From Phytophthora sp. 'mugwort' (Eukaryota > Oomycota > Peronosporomycetes > Peronosporales > Peronosporaceae): a stretch of DNA of 64,000 nt. A program made the position numbers and the translations under genes. This document shows positions 20,901 to 31,262 of this stretch, piece by piece. The notes under the pieces were generated by a model. That model searched no databases and was not told where the DNA came from. It was given only the letters and a program-made list of their open reading frames with translations. The first letter of the stretch is position 1; every line of letters starts with the position of its first letter. The stretch covers positions 1,080,001 to 1,144,000 of the forward strand of contig JAUCEF010000003.1 of the NCBI GenBank assembly GCA_033558025.1, given 5' to 3'.

Positions 20901-23900
20901 CGGGAGGCCGTATTTGGCTTCCCACCGACGGAATACACGCCGCTGCTGGCCAAGCTCGAGACGGACTTTGCGCCGTACTATAAACTGTGGACCATGAGTT
21001 CCGAGTTTCATGCCAGTCGCCAGACGTGGCTCAACGGGCCGTTCTTGGAGCTTAAAGGCGGCTCGATTGAGAACCTGGTGACTGAATGGTGGAAAGCCTC
21101 GTACAAACTGAGTAAATCACTCGTAGATGACGCGCCGGGGTCAGCCGAAGTCGCGCTCATTCTTCGCGAACGGACGGAAGAGTTCAAGGCCTATTTGCCC
21201 GTGATCCAGTCGCTCGCTAGCCCGGCACTTCAAGAACGGCATTGGGACAAACTGCGTCACACTATCGGGTTTGACGAGTCGGAGGAAGAACTGACGCTGC
21301 AGCTTCTATTGGATCGCGGCATTACGCAGCACTTGGAGACGATTCAAGAGATCGGGACGTTTGCCGAGAAGGAATACTCGCTCCAGAAGAACCTTAGCGC
21401 CATGATGGCGGAATGGGAGAAAGTCGAGTTCCAGACGGCACCGTACCGCGAAACCGGGACGTTTCTGCTGCGTAGTACGGACGACCTGGTGGCGTTACTG
21501 GATGACCACCTTGTCAAGACGCAGACGATGCGCGGCTCGCCGTATATCAAGAGTATCGAGAAGGACTGTAAGGCCTGGGAGAAGAAGCTTCAGTACTCGC
21601 AGCAATTGCTGGACGAATGGATGGCGTGTCAACGCACGTGGCTCTATCTCGAAGCCATCTTCAGTTCCGAAGACATTATGCGTCAAATGCCAACCGAGGC
21701 GCGTCGGTTTGCCAGTGTGGACGCGCTGTGGCGTAAAACAATGGATGACACGGTAGCGGACCCGACGTTTCTCACTGTCATTGTAATGGACAAGCTGCTG
21801 GCCAAGTTCCAACGCGCCAACGAGAAGCTCGACGAGATCCAAAAGGGGTTGAATGACTACCTCGAGATGAAGCGACTGCACTTCCCGCGCTTCTTCTTCC
21901 TCTCGAACGACGAACTGCTGGAAATCCTGTCGCAGACTAAGGAGCCGCGAGCCGTACAGCCTCATCTGGGCAAATGTTTTGAAGGTGTCTTTAACGTGAC
22001 GTTCCAGGACGGCCCACCGTTGGTAATCACTGAAATGCGCTCAGCAGAAGGTGAAGTCGTGCCTCTGCGCGTGCCTGTGAGCCCCGAAAGCAACAAGAAC
22101 AAAGGGAACGTCGAGATGTGGCTACTTGAAGTGGAGCAGAGTCAATGGGATAGTGTTCGTGACCAGACGGAGCGCTCTCTTGCAGCTTACCCGTTAGAAG
22201 GACGCGAGACGTGGATGCTGCAATGGCCCGCACAGGTTGTACTGGCCGTCTCGCAGGTCTACTGGACGCAGGACGTCACGCGAGCTTTAACGCCCGGCAA
22301 CGGCGTCAACGGGATCAAAGCGTACGTCGAAACGTTAAACGCCCAACTGGACAGGATTGTCCTGCTCGTACGTGGCAACTTGACCAAGCTGGAGCGCACA
22401 ACGATCGGAGCGCTCGTGGTGATTGATGTCCACGCGCGTGATACGATCTCGCACATGATTGAGAAAGACGTGGAGAGTGAGCAAGATTTCGAGTGGATCT
22501 CGCAGCTTCGGTACTACTGGGCGGCGGGCGTGAAATCGCCGGCCGTGTACGACTTGCAGGCGCGTATTGTGAACGCAAGAGTCCGGTACGGCTACGAGTA
22601 TCTGGGCAACACGATGCGTCTGGTGATCACGCCACTGACTGATAGATGCTACCGCACCATGATGGGAGCCGTGGACTTGATGTACGGCGGGGCACCTGAA
22701 GGTCCGGCCGGAACGGGCAAGACGGAGACGGTGAAAGATCTAAGTAAGGCCATCGCCATCCAGTGCGTCGTCTTCAACTGCTCGGACGGTCTCGACTACT
22801 TGGCTATGGCAAAGTTCTTCAAGGGACTGGCTGGCTGTGGCTCTTGGTGCTGCTTTGACGAGTTCAATCGAATCAATATCGAGGTGTTGTCTGTCATAGC
22901 GCAGCAAATTCTGACCATTAATGAAGGGAAGAAGGCCGGCGTGGACAAATTCCTCTTTGAAGGAACGTTTATCAAGCTCAACGCGAGCGCCAACGTCTTC
23001 ATTACGATGAATCCGGGCTACGCCGGCCGGGCGGAGCTACCCGACAACCTCAAGGCGCTGTTCCGGCCGTGCGCTATGATGGTGCCCGACTACGCCTTGA
23101 TCTCGGAAATCCGCCTGTACTCGTTCGGCTTTGCCCAAGCGCGCAGCAACGCGCGGAAGCTCACACAAGTGCTGCAGCTCGCGTCCGAGCAGCTCTCGTC
23201 TCAGAAGCACTACGACTACGGCATGCGCGCTGTCAACTCGATTCTGGTCGCGACCGGCGCGTTGCGACAGCAGCTCGGCAACGACCCGTTCTGGACGGAA
23301 GACAAGATTGTGCTGCGCTCGGTCCAGGACGTCAACCTGCCCAAGTTCACGTCCGATGACTTGCCGCTTTTCCGCGGCATCACGTCCGATCTGTTCCCGG
23401 ACGTGCTGCTGCCACTTCCCGATCACGGCGCTCTGCTTCGCCATATCGACGCGACCTGTGTGCGAGGTGTCGCTATCGTGCCAGACGTCAACGTCCCGCT
23501 TGACTGTAAACCCGAGTTCAAGATGAAGGTGGTGCAGTTCTACGAGACTGTGCAGGTCCGGCACGGCTTGATGATTGTCGGCACGACCGGGTCGGGCAAG
23601 ACGTGCGTCGTGCACGCGCTCGCGACGGCAATGACGTCGTGCTACAACGAAGAGAAGGAAGCGCAGGAAGAACCCGGCGCAAAAGAAGCCGCGACAAGGC
23701 AGCAGCGCGTCAACATCCACACGATGAACCCGAAGGCGATCACGAGCGGTCAGTTGTACGGAAATTTTGACGAGAACACGCACGAGTGGTCGGACGGTGT
23801 GTTGGCTTGCACGTATCGCGCGTGTGCGCGTGACACGAGCTCGGAGCTGCAGTGGGTTATGTTTGACGGCCCTGTGGACGCGGTCTGGATTGAGAATATG

Positions 23901-26900
23901 AACACCGTGCTGGACGATAACAAGAAGCTTTGCCTCATGAGCGGGGAGATTGTCAAGATGACGGACCGTATGCGGATGGTGTTCGAGACGGAAGACCTTG
24001 AAGAAGCGTCTCCTGCCACAGTCTCGCGTGTCGGGATGGTGTTCTTAGAAGCCAAAGTGTTGGGGTGGGAAGTGCTGGTTCGGACGTGGCTTCACACGCG
24101 TCTGCCTGTCGCGTTTGCTTCGTACGCGGACGACCTGGACGAAGCGTTCCGTTGGCTTGTGCCACCGATGCTGTACTTTGTGGAAAAGCACTGCACGGTC
24201 CCCACGCCCGTGACGTTCTTGGAGCACGCAGCGTCGTTGCTGAGGCTGTTCGAGTGCGCGCTCCTTGATGGGTTTCCCGATCCGTCGACGGACGGGTCGA
24301 CCCCCGCCGTGGCTGCCTCCTCTTCTGTTCCGACTGGCGCCGAGGCCCAGCGTCTTCTCGAGTGCGTGCTCATCAAGGCGGTCATTTGGTCCATTGGTGC
24401 GTGCATCGACACCAAATCGCGCCGCGTTTTCGACCGATATCTACGCGATTTCCTCTCGGCGGAGCTGGCGGTGGCTCTAGTTACCGCCGAGATGCACATG
24501 GAGAGCGAGGAACCGGCAGATAATGACACGGGGGTACCCGTCTCGTCATCTTTGCTCTACTTCAAGGACTTTGTGGCCAAGACGCCGTCGTACGTGCTTC
24601 GTCCGGATCGTGTGGCGATGCTTCCAATACCCGACGGAGGCCTGGTGTATGACTACCGCTTTGATACACGACGCAGCGTCTGGGTCAACTGGATGGAAGC
24701 TTCCAACGGCGGCGCGTTCGTGATACCACGAGAGGCCCAATTCACGCAAGTATTGGTCCCTACGATCGACTCGGAACGCAATGCTTGGCTCTTAGATACA
24801 CTGCTTCGTCATCACTGCCACGTGCTTTGCACGGGCGATACAGGTACCGGCAAGTCCGTGTCGATCAAGAAGAAGCTGCTTAGCGGACTGAACGAACCGC
24901 CGGGGACTAGCGAGGCCCCGCCGAAGTTTGCGCCGTCCATTTTCCTTAACTTCTCGGCGCAGACAAGCGCCAACCAGACGCAGGACTTGATCGAAGCCAA
25001 GCTGGACAAGCGACGCAAGGGCGTGCTGGGGCCTCCGCTCGGCCAGAGCTGCGTCATTTTCGTCGATGATCTCAACATGCCGGCGAAAGAGACGTACGGC
25101 GCGCAACCACCTATTGAACTCTTGCGCCAATGGATGGGCCACGGCGGATGGTACAACCGCAAGGACAACTCGTTCACGCAGCTCGTAGACATTCAGTTTA
25201 TCGCAGCCATGGGACCACCCGGCGGCGGCCGCACGCGCATCACGCAGCGGTACGTGCGGTATTTCAACCTCATTAACTTTGTTCCGTTCGACAACGAGTC
25301 GCTCCGAGCCATGTTCACTCGAATCACGGACTGGTTCCTGCTCCACTTCTTGCAGCCGGTGAAGCAGCTCGCCGGAGCAGTCGTTAGCGCGACCATCGAC
25401 ATCTACAACACCATCTCGCAGGCGCTGCTCCCCACGCCGGCCAAGTCGCACTATACGTTCAACTTACGTGACTTGTCCAAGGTGTTCCAGGGCGTTGCGC
25501 AGGCTTCAAGCGACACGATCAAAGACGGCAAAGACTTTGTTCGCTTGTGGAGTCACGAGTGTCTGCGCGTCTTCTCGGACCGTCTCATTGACGACAAGGA
25601 CCGGGCCTGGTTTGCGGAGCTCTTGTCCAAGACAGTCAAGCTTCACTTTGATCTGCCGTACACGTCCGTCGACGTACGGGGCCCAAACGCGACGCTCATT
25701 TACGGGAACTTTGGAGCCGCACGGGACGCCAAGAGCGTGACGAAGAGTTACGCCGAGCTTCGAGACCGTGACAAGCTTCAGACTGCGATGCACGCGGTCC
25801 TAGACGACTACAACAATATGAGCGCGGCGCCGATGCGGCTCGTCCTCTTTCAGAATGCGATTGAACATGTGGCGCGTATTTCGCGTGTCATTCATCAACC
25901 GCTGGGCAATGCGTTACTCGTTGGCGTTGGAGGCAGCGGCCGCAAGAGCCTCACGACGCTGGCCGTCTTCATGGCCGAGTATAAACTCTTCCAGATTGAG
26001 ATCTCCAAGTCGTACTCGCGTACCGAGTGGCGTAACGACATCAAGAAGGTCTTGCAGCTAAGCGGACTGAACAACCAGCCCACAGTCTTCCTCTTCTCGG
26101 ACACACAGATCGTGGAGGAGGCCTATCTCGAAGACATTAACGGCCTGTTGAATACGGGCGAGGTGGCCAACCTATGGGCCAACGACGAACTGGTTCAGAT
26201 GAATGAGGCGTTGGAACCGGCGGCCACGGCGGCCGGCGTCAATACCGGCAACAGTGCCGAACTGTACAACTTCTTTGTCGGACGCTGTCGCACAAACCTG
26301 CACATTGTGTTGGCGTTGTCGCCTATTGGCGAGGCATTCCGTCGTCGTCTGCGCATGTTCCCGTCGCTTGTCAATTGCTGTACGATCGATTGGTTTGCCG
26401 AGTGGCCGGACGAAGCTCTGCGGTCCGTGGCCGACTATTTCCTCGTGGATCTCGAGCTGCCGGCCCGGGTCAAGTCTGGCATCGTGGACGTGTGTGTGGG
26501 GATGCAGGAGAGCGTGAGCGCGCTGAGCCGCGACTTTTTGCAGTCGCTGCGTCGCTACTACTACGTGACCCCGACGTCGTATCTCGAACTGCTCAACACG
26601 TTCAAGAAGCTGCTGAACAACAAGCGCGTGGACGTCATGACGCGGAAGCAGCGGTACGACAATGGACTGATGAAACTCATGGAGACGGCCGAGCAAGTCG
26701 AGAAGATGCAGCTCGAGCTCGAGGCGCTGCAGCCGCTGCTCAAGGTGGCCACGATCGAGACGGACGCATTGCTTGAGACCATTTCACGCGAGCAAAAGGA
26801 GGCGAACGCGACCAAAGACATTGTCGGGGCCGAAGAAAAGCTCTGCAACGAGCAAGCGGCCGAGGCGAACGGCATCAAAGAGAGCTGCGAGGCGGAGCTG

Positions 26901-29900
26901 GCCGAAGCGATCCCGGCGCTGGAAAGCGCCGTCAAGGCCCTGCAGACACTGACCAAGGGCGACATTACCGAGATCAAGGCGATGAAGAAGCCGCCGGACG
27001 GCGTCAAGCTCGTGATGGAAGCAGTTTGCATCATGATGCGCGTGCCGCCCGTCAAGGTCAAGGACCCTGCAGGTGGCACGAAGAAGGTCGATGACTACTG
27101 GGGGCCGGCACAGAAGTCGCTGTTAGGCGATACGCGCTTCCTACAGAACCTGCTCGAGTACGATAAGGACAATATTCCAGTCGAGGCCATGGACAAAGTG
27201 CGTCCGTACGCAATGAACCCGGATTTCCAAGCCGACAAGATCCGTAAGGCGTCCGTGGCCGCCTCGGGTCTTTGTAGTTGGGTGCACGCGATGGTTGTGT
27301 ACGACCGGGTGGCTAAAGTCGTGGCGCCGAAACGTGAAGCCCTTAAAGCTGCGACGCTGGCACTTGACAAGGCGCAGAGTGAGCTCAAAGTCAAGCAGGA
27401 CGCGCTCCAGGTCGTACTGGGCAAGGTGGCGCGACTGGAAGACGACCTTGCAGCAGCGTACAAGAAGAAGAGCGACCTCGAGTTCCAAGTGGACGATTGC
27501 TCCAAGAAACTGACACGAGCGACGCAGCTGATCAACGGTCTTGGAGGAGAGAAAGCTCGTTGGGGCGACATGTCGGCGCAACTACAGACTGTGTACGACA
27601 ATGTCGTGGGGGATATCATGCTGGCGTCCGGTGTCATCGCGTATCTTGGGGCCTTTACTAGCGTCTACCGTGAGCGGGCAGTGGCGCTTTGGTGTACAGA
27701 GCTCACGAAGCAAGAGATCACATGCTCAAAGACGTTTACACTGACGGACACACTAGGCGACGCTGTCCAGATCCGAGCGTGGACGATCGCCAAGCTACCG
27801 AATGATTCCTTCTCGATTGATAATGCCATCATGCTACAGCGCAGTAATCGCTGGCCATTGATGATTGATCCACAGGGTCAAGCGAACCGCTGGGTCAAGA
27901 ACCTGGAGGAGAGCAACAACCTCAAGGTCGTCAAGCAGTCTCAAGCAGGTTTCGTGCGTATGTTAGAGAGTTCTATCATGATTGGAGCCGCAGTGCTGAT
28001 TGAGAATATACCGGAAGAAATCGACCCAATGCTCGAGCCAATTTTACTTAAACAAGTTGTCAAGACTGGCGGGGTAGCGACCATCCGCTTGGGTGACAAT
28101 ACGGTCGAGTACGACGTCAACTTTCGTCTTTATATGACGACCAAGCTTCGCAACCCACACTACCCACCTGAAACGTGTGTTAAAGTCAACTTGTTGAACT
28201 TTATGGCCACTGAAGAGGGTTTACAAGACCAAATGTTGGGTATTGTGGTTGCTAAAGAAGAGCCCGTGCTCGAACAGCAGCGAGAGAAGCTTGTGCTTGA
28301 AGACGCGGCGAACAAGAAGACACTAAAAGAGATTGAAGACCAGATTTTGTATCTGTTGCAGACCGCCAAGGGCAACATTCTGGACGACGAACGGCTGATC
28401 GAGACGCTCGGAGCGTCCAAGCTCACGGCCAACAAGATTGAAGACAAGGTACGCGAGGCGGCTGTGACGCAGCAAATGATCGCTGAGAAACGTCAAGGAT
28501 ATTTACCTGTGGCCTTCCGGGCCTCGCAGCTTTTCTTTTGTATCGCTGACCTCACAGTGATCGACCCCATGTACCAGTACGCGCTCGAGTGGTTCATCAG
28601 TCTCTTTGTCTTCTCTATTGGCCGAGCCGAGAGCTCGTCCGTGCTGGCGACGCGGCTCGACAACCTCAACGAAGCCTTCACGTTCATCTTGTACCAGAAT
28701 GTCTGTCGCTCTCTGTTTGAGAAAGACAAGCTGCTGTTCGCTTTCCTCTTGGCAATCAAAATCCTCGTCGGGAATCACACGATCGACGGCGGCGAACTAC
28801 GCTACTTTTTCACGGGCAACACGCAGATGGACGTCCAGAAACCCAAGCCGGCCGGCTCGGACGGGTGGCTGAACGACAAGACGTGGGCCAATATCGTCGG
28901 CTTGGACGCGTTGCCTTCATTCGCTGGTTTCAGTGACGCCGTGGCGATGGACGGGGGGCTCTGGGAGCTTTCCTACAACTCGACGGACCCAGCAGAGGCG
29001 TTGACGAATCTCTCGGCTCTGGCGTCGCTGGACGCGTTCCAACGGCTCCTGGTTCTCCGCTGTTTGAGACCCGACAAGGTGATTCCGGCCGTGATGTCGT
29101 TCGTGGCGGCCGAAATGGGACAGCGCTTCATCGAGCCGCAGCCGTTCGACCTGAAAGCTGGCTTTGACGACTCGAACTGTTCGACGCCATTGATCTTCGT
29201 GCTCACGCCAGGCGCCGACCCCATGGCCGAGCTGCTGAAGCTCGCGGCAGAGCTTGGATTCAACAAGAAGTTTGTGGCCATTTCGCTTGGCCAAGGCCAA
29301 GGCCCCTTGGCCGAGAACGCCATTGCCGAGGCCATCGACAACGGCACGTGGGTCTGCTTACAGAACTGCCACCTGTCCGTCAGTTGGCTGCCTACACTGG
29401 AGAAGATTTGTGAGGAGATTACGCCCGACCGGGTGCACGCGAGCTTCCGGTTGTGGCTTACAAGCGAGCCGACACGGGCCTTCCCGTCGTACATTCTCCA
29501 GCATGGCGTCAAAATGACCAACGAACCGCCGAAGGGAATGCGCGCAAATCTGAAAGGTTCCTACTTGACCATTGACGAGCAATGGGTCGCGAGCTGTCGA
29601 CGCCCCAGCGAGCTCAAGAAGCTGCTCTTTGGTCTCTGCTTTTTCCACGCCGTCGTGCGCGAACGCACCAAGTTTGGTCCCTTAGGCTGGAACATCAGCT
29701 ACGTCTTCTCGTCCTCCGACTTGGCCATCTCGAAAGACCAGCTCAAGATCTCACTGGACGACCTCCAGCCGGATGATCCGATCCCGTACGCGGCTCTAGC
29801 GTACCTGGCCGGCGAGTGCAATTACGGTGGCCGTGTGACGGACGACAAGGATCGACGCGGCCTCATCACGATCCTCTCGGACTTCTACACGCGCGACATC

Positions 29901-31022
29901 CTGTCGGACACGTACACGTTTTCTCCGTCCGGTTTGTACTACGCGCCCTCAGCGGACGGCTCGTTGGCGGTTTTCCTGACGTATATCGATCAGCTACCGA
30001 TGAATGAAGGACCCGAAGTCTTCGGGCTGCATGACAATGCCAACATCTCGACGGCGATCGCAGAGACCAATTTACTACTGGAATCGGCCTTATCACTACA
30101 GCCACGAGGTGCAGCAGGCAGTGGAGCGACCAAGTCGTGGGACGAAGTACTGGACGAAACAGCGCGTGAGATCGCGGCAAAATTGCCGCCGCTCTTTGAC
30201 ATTGAGAAGGCCGAGCTCGCGTTCCCAGTGTCGTATTCCGAGTCGATGAACACCGTCTTGACGCAGGAGCTTGGACGCTTTAACCGGCTGCTCGCACTGC
30301 TTCACGTCTCGCTCGTAGAGATCCAGAAGGCCATCAAAGGACTCGTCGTCATGTCGGCCGAGCTCGAAGCGATGGGGAACAGCATGGTGAATGGCCACGT
30401 GCCGGCACGGTGGTCGGCCGTCGCGTACCCGTCGCTCAAGCCGCTTGGTAGCTGGGTCACGGACTTTTTAGCACGCTTGGCGTTCCTCCACAACTGGCTC
30501 ACGCGCGGTGCAGCGCCTCCAGTGTTCTGGATCTCGGGCTTCTTCTTCACGCAGGCCTTCATCACTGGCACGCAGCAGAATTACGCGCGGAAACACAAGC
30601 TTCCTATCGACCAGGTGGGCTACGACATGGTGGTTCTTACCCAGCCGGAGGCGGAGCTGACGCGACCAGCTGAAGACGGCGCGTACGTGGACGGCCTGTT
30701 CGTGGAGGGTGCGCGATGGGACACAACGACCCACACACTTGCGGAATCCAAACCTCGTGAGCTCTATGTGCCTCTACCCGTGCTGCATTTGCTACCCAAA
30801 GCTCGCGACCAGATTGAGCCCATCGAAGACACAGATCCGAAGGGGACAGCACATGTCTATCTATGTCCAGTATACAAGACGTCCAAGCGACAGGGAACTT
30901 TGTCCACTACTGGCCACTCGACGAACTTTGTCATGTCCGTTCGACTTCCTATGAGTGCTCAACACCGACAGAAACATTGGATTCGGCGCGGTGTCGCTCT
31001 ACTCACACAACTCGATACTTAA
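17907..31022 (+). CDS. Axonemal inner-arm dynein heavy chain, DNAH1-like
   Basis: One uninterrupted exon encodes 4371 residues, the normal length for a dynein heavy chain. The motor carries AAA P-loops at residues ~1599 (GPAGTGKT), 1892 (GTTGSGKT), 2310 (GDTGTGKS) and 2673 (GVGGSGRKS). The AAA1 Walker B is CCFDEFNR (near 1651). A coiled-coil stalk (~2920-3230) contains the microtubule-binding tip. The C-terminus ends with GTLSTTGHSTNFV...WIRRGVALLTQLD, the usual axonemal ending. The N-terminus has FPLHLFDSDEFEAHAPHEWL and a small barrel-like segment, WVRRINLRF, which I associate with DNAH1. The protein powers flagellar bending as part of an inner arm. The subclass is an inference. ATG 17,907 is the first Met in the frame. 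Confidence 0.93.
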   Translation: MAQSRSDASFNVTEQAGQEEPSASSLTSAGPGSLTPEHQLLARFKLHKRHRKEKERRLQQTRLAAASRANRSAAAASGALKSPSNRQQKPTKLGAVDLTRVDHNNRPHRWKAAEELLREHERRAQQHQLTASAPVRSYPGRLRGQALDESPRQPAALGAKVDEDAPHADEDMLQLDQSQFPLHLFDSDEFEAHAPHEWLERERVGASPYFFQGDWRWRSCAVLSYEAARAQYLVQFQGSDRQKWVRRINLRFESESPVTFERRVAAARARREQAKAMLRFDDFLARQDASQLRAMGRPTLERVHARVVAGLPERVALLDAQPAAALLRQLTDTALQEYMRSMKKAALLTQIRRDPGLQVRFQGLDLVPGSKKTEPGAVMNGKVAIPGHDFERNRRRVSTASYTSSPHLLAVLRRMYAGWEKTFQKLRLVQVDGEPAKPVANQRMGAAAATTTSTLASQMPFRVLDFQALQAAHANKVAEILLVDWRRALIENVIDNLQDHFDLFLSDRVAYDTSRLKRVLTGLELRLAAQLRDVVHRSVDEWVRFVRHHAETATLVTARTRTSTKVGDDPSDMSTSSRTNGGGKRNEDEDVAVRPPRQRFAQLLEPKELRAPHSSLFSVQLAFTNGDVVIEPSAQDVTAALLEPLGAIVAAVQEIDRLDCDIMGLLALDRSPLLDFSVDSTATAGDRVADEQRANRRPVVAECLDALQAAKVDVCKSVNQAMQAAHALAAQFAAYTDFVHFDASAFVAELLPLQQQEQQLLKESKTPSTTDEQAYLPRLCAQIRRFHELAFRVDVIAFDFVALPLVCVHTSALKKQLRTRSLELRDTLISSLVRDARAQNLAITARYAAILARINEKPTNEAQLAKLKQFVGQSKAVIAGIQREVAAIHVRLDALTEFSHKLSAEDFTLAHSTKEWPLKVAHAADSCDSALEEDKVRMMDRLALEKEAFELDLERFEGDVQAFTRYGEVDHTDKYVELAITLFDALQDARAKAQDFNAREAVFGFPPTEYTPLLAKLETDFAPYYKLWTMSSEFHASRQTWLNGPFLELKGGSIENLVTEWWKASYKLSKSLVDDAPGSAEVALILRERTEEFKAYLPVIQSLASPALQERHWDKLRHTIGFDESEEELTLQLLLDRGITQHLETIQEIGTFAEKEYSLQKNLSAMMAEWEKVEFQTAPYRETGTFLLRSTDDLVALLDDHLVKTQTMRGSPYIKSIEKDCKAWEKKLQYSQQLLDEWMACQRTWLYLEAIFSSEDIMRQMPTEARRFASVDALWRKTMDDTVADPTFLTVIVMDKLLAKFQRANEKLDEIQKGLNDYLEMKRLHFPRFFFLSNDELLEILSQTKEPRAVQPHLGKCFEGVFNVTFQDGPPLVITEMRSAEGEVVPLRVPVSPESNKNKGNVEMWLLEVEQSQWDSVRDQTERSLAAYPLEGRETWMLQWPAQVVLAVSQVYWTQDVTRALTPGNGVNGIKAYVETLNAQLDRIVLLVRGNLTKLERTTIGALVVIDVHARDTISHMIEKDVESEQDFEWISQLRYYWAAGVKSPAVYDLQARIVNARVRYGYEYLGNTMRLVITPLTDRCYRTMMGAVDLMYGGAPEGPAGTGKTETVKDLSKAIAIQCVVFNCSDGLDYLAMAKFFKGLAGCGSWCCFDEFNRINIEVLSVIAQQILTINEGKKAGVDKFLFEGTFIKLNASANVFITMNPGYAGRAELPDNLKALFRPCAMMVPDYALISEIRLYSFGFAQARSNARKLTQVLQLASEQLSSQKHYDYGMRAVNSILVATGALRQQLGNDPFWTEDKIVLRSVQDVNLPKFTSDDLPLFRGITSDLFPDVLLPLPDHGALLRHIDATCVRGVAIVPDVNVPLDCKPEFKMKVVQFYETVQVRHGLMIVGTTGSGKTCVVHALATAMTSCYNEEKEAQEEPGAKEAATRQQRVNIHTMNPKAITSGQLYGNFDENTHEWSDGVLACTYRACARDTSSELQWVMFDGPVDAVWIENMNTVLDDNKKLCLMSGEIVKMTDRMRMVFETEDLEEASPATVSRVGMVFLEAKVLGWEVLVRTWLHTRLPVAFASYADDLDEAFRWLVPPMLYFVEKHCTVPTPVTFLEHAASLLRLFECALLDGFPDPSTDGSTPAVAASSSVPTGAEAQRLLECVLIKAVIWSIGACIDTKSRRVFDRYLRDFLSAELAVALVTAEMHMESEEPADNDTGVPVSSSLLYFKDFVAKTPSYVLRPDRVAMLPIPDGGLVYDYRFDTRRSVWVNWMEASNGGAFVIPREAQFTQVLVPTIDSERNAWLLDTLLRHHCHVLCTGDTGTGKSVSIKKKLLSGLNEPPGTSEAPPKFAPSIFLNFSAQTSANQTQDLIEAKLDKRRKGVLGPPLGQSCVIFVDDLNMPAKETYGAQPPIELLRQWMGHGGWYNRKDNSFTQLVDIQFIAAMGPPGGGRTRITQRYVRYFNLINFVPFDNESLRAMFTRITDWFLLHFLQPVKQLAGAVVSATIDIYNTISQALLPTPAKSHYTFNLRDLSKVFQGVAQASSDTIKDGKDFVRLWSHECLRVFSDRLIDDKDRAWFAELLSKTVKLHFDLPYTSVDVRGPNATLIYGNFGAARDAKSVTKSYAELRDRDKLQTAMHAVLDDYNNMSAAPMRLVLFQNAIEHVARISRVIHQPLGNALLVGVGGSGRKSLTTLAVFMAEYKLFQIEISKSYSRTEWRNDIKKVLQLSGLNNQPTVFLFSDTQIVEEAYLEDINGLLNTGEVANLWANDELVQMNEALEPAATAAGVNTGNSAELYNFFVGRCRTNLHIVLALSPIGEAFRRRLRMFPSLVNCCTIDWFAEWPDEALRSVADYFLVDLELPARVKSGIVDVCVGMQESVSALSRDFLQSLRRYYYVTPTSYLELLNTFKKLLNNKRVDVMTRKQRYDNGLMKLMETAEQVEKMQLELEALQPLLKVATIETDALLETISREQKEANATKDIVGAEEKLCNEQAAEANGIKESCEAELAEAIPALESAVKALQTLTKGDITEIKAMKKPPDGVKLVMEAVCIMMRVPPVKVKDPAGGTKKVDDYWGPAQKSLLGDTRFLQNLLEYDKDNIPVEAMDKVRPYAMNPDFQADKIRKASVAASGLCSWVHAMVVYDRVAKVVAPKREALKAATLALDKAQSELKVKQDALQVVLGKVARLEDDLAAAYKKKSDLEFQVDDCSKKLTRATQLINGLGGEKARWGDMSAQLQTVYDNVVGDIMLASGVIAYLGAFTSVYRERAVALWCTELTKQEITCSKTFTLTDTLGDAVQIRAWTIAKLPNDSFSIDNAIMLQRSNRWPLMIDPQGQANRWVKNLEESNNLKVVKQSQAGFVRMLESSIMIGAAVLIENIPEEIDPMLEPILLKQVVKTGGVATIRLGDNTVEYDVNFRLYMTTKLRNPHYPPETCVKVNLLNFMATEEGLQDQMLGIVVAKEEPVLEQQREKLVLEDAANKKTLKEIEDQILYLLQTAKGNILDDERLIETLGASKLTANKIEDKVREAAVTQQMIAEKRQGYLPVAFRASQLFFCIADLTVIDPMYQYALEWFISLFVFSIGRAESSSVLATRLDNLNEAFTFILYQNVCRSLFEKDKLLFAFLLAIKILVGNHTIDGGELRYFFTGNTQMDVQKPKPAGSDGWLNDKTWANIVGLDALPSFAGFSDAVAMDGGLWELSYNSTDPAEALTNLSALASLDAFQRLLVLRCLRPDKVIPAVMSFVAAEMGQRFIEPQPFDLKAGFDDSNCSTPLIFVLTPGADPMAELLKLAAELGFNKKFVAISLGQGQGPLAENAIAEAIDNGTWVCLQNCHLSVSWLPTLEKICEEITPDRVHASFRLWLTSEPTRAFPSYILQHGVKMTNEPPKGMRANLKGSYLTIDEQWVASCRRPSELKKLLFGLCFFHAVVRERTKFGPLGWNISYVFSSSDLAISKDQLKISLDDLQPDDPIPYAALAYLAGECNYGGRVTDDKDRRGLITILSDFYTRDILSDTYTFSPSGLYYAPSADGSLAVFLTYIDQLPMNEGPEVFGLHDNANISTAIAETNLLLESALSLQPRGAAGSGATKSWDEVLDETAREIAAKLPPLFDIEKAELAFPVSYSESMNTVLTQELGRFNRLLALLHVSLVEIQKAIKGLVVMSAELEAMGNSMVNGHVPARWSAVAYPSLKPLGSWVTDFLARLAFLHNWLTRGAAPPVFWISGFFFTQAFITGTQQNYARKHKLPIDQVGYDMVVLTQPEAELTRPAEDGAYVDGLFVEGARWDTTTHTLAESKPRELYVPLPVLHLLPKARDQIEPIEDTDPKGTAHVYLCPVYKTSKRQGTLSTTGHSTNFVMSVRLPMSAQHRQKHWIRRGVALLTQLDT

Positions 31023-31262
31023 CACGTAATAGTACGGAAATGATATTACTTACTTCGAAGTACTACAGTTCAAATCTGATCCGAGCGGTAACATGACTTC
31101 CGAAGTATTAATTGATACGGTAATATTAATTAATACATGATACAGAAAGATGTTAAAACGAGATTCAACGTCAGGATGGTATATGTATTTCGTGCGTACT
31201 TTACGACTGAGATTATGCTAAATCATCAATCGCTATCATTTGCTTCACTCAATGTTTCATGA

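Noticed and set aside
23037..23783. 248-codon antisense ORF inside the dynein gene
   Set aside because: One of many shadow frames produced by dynein codon bias; no recognisable domain.
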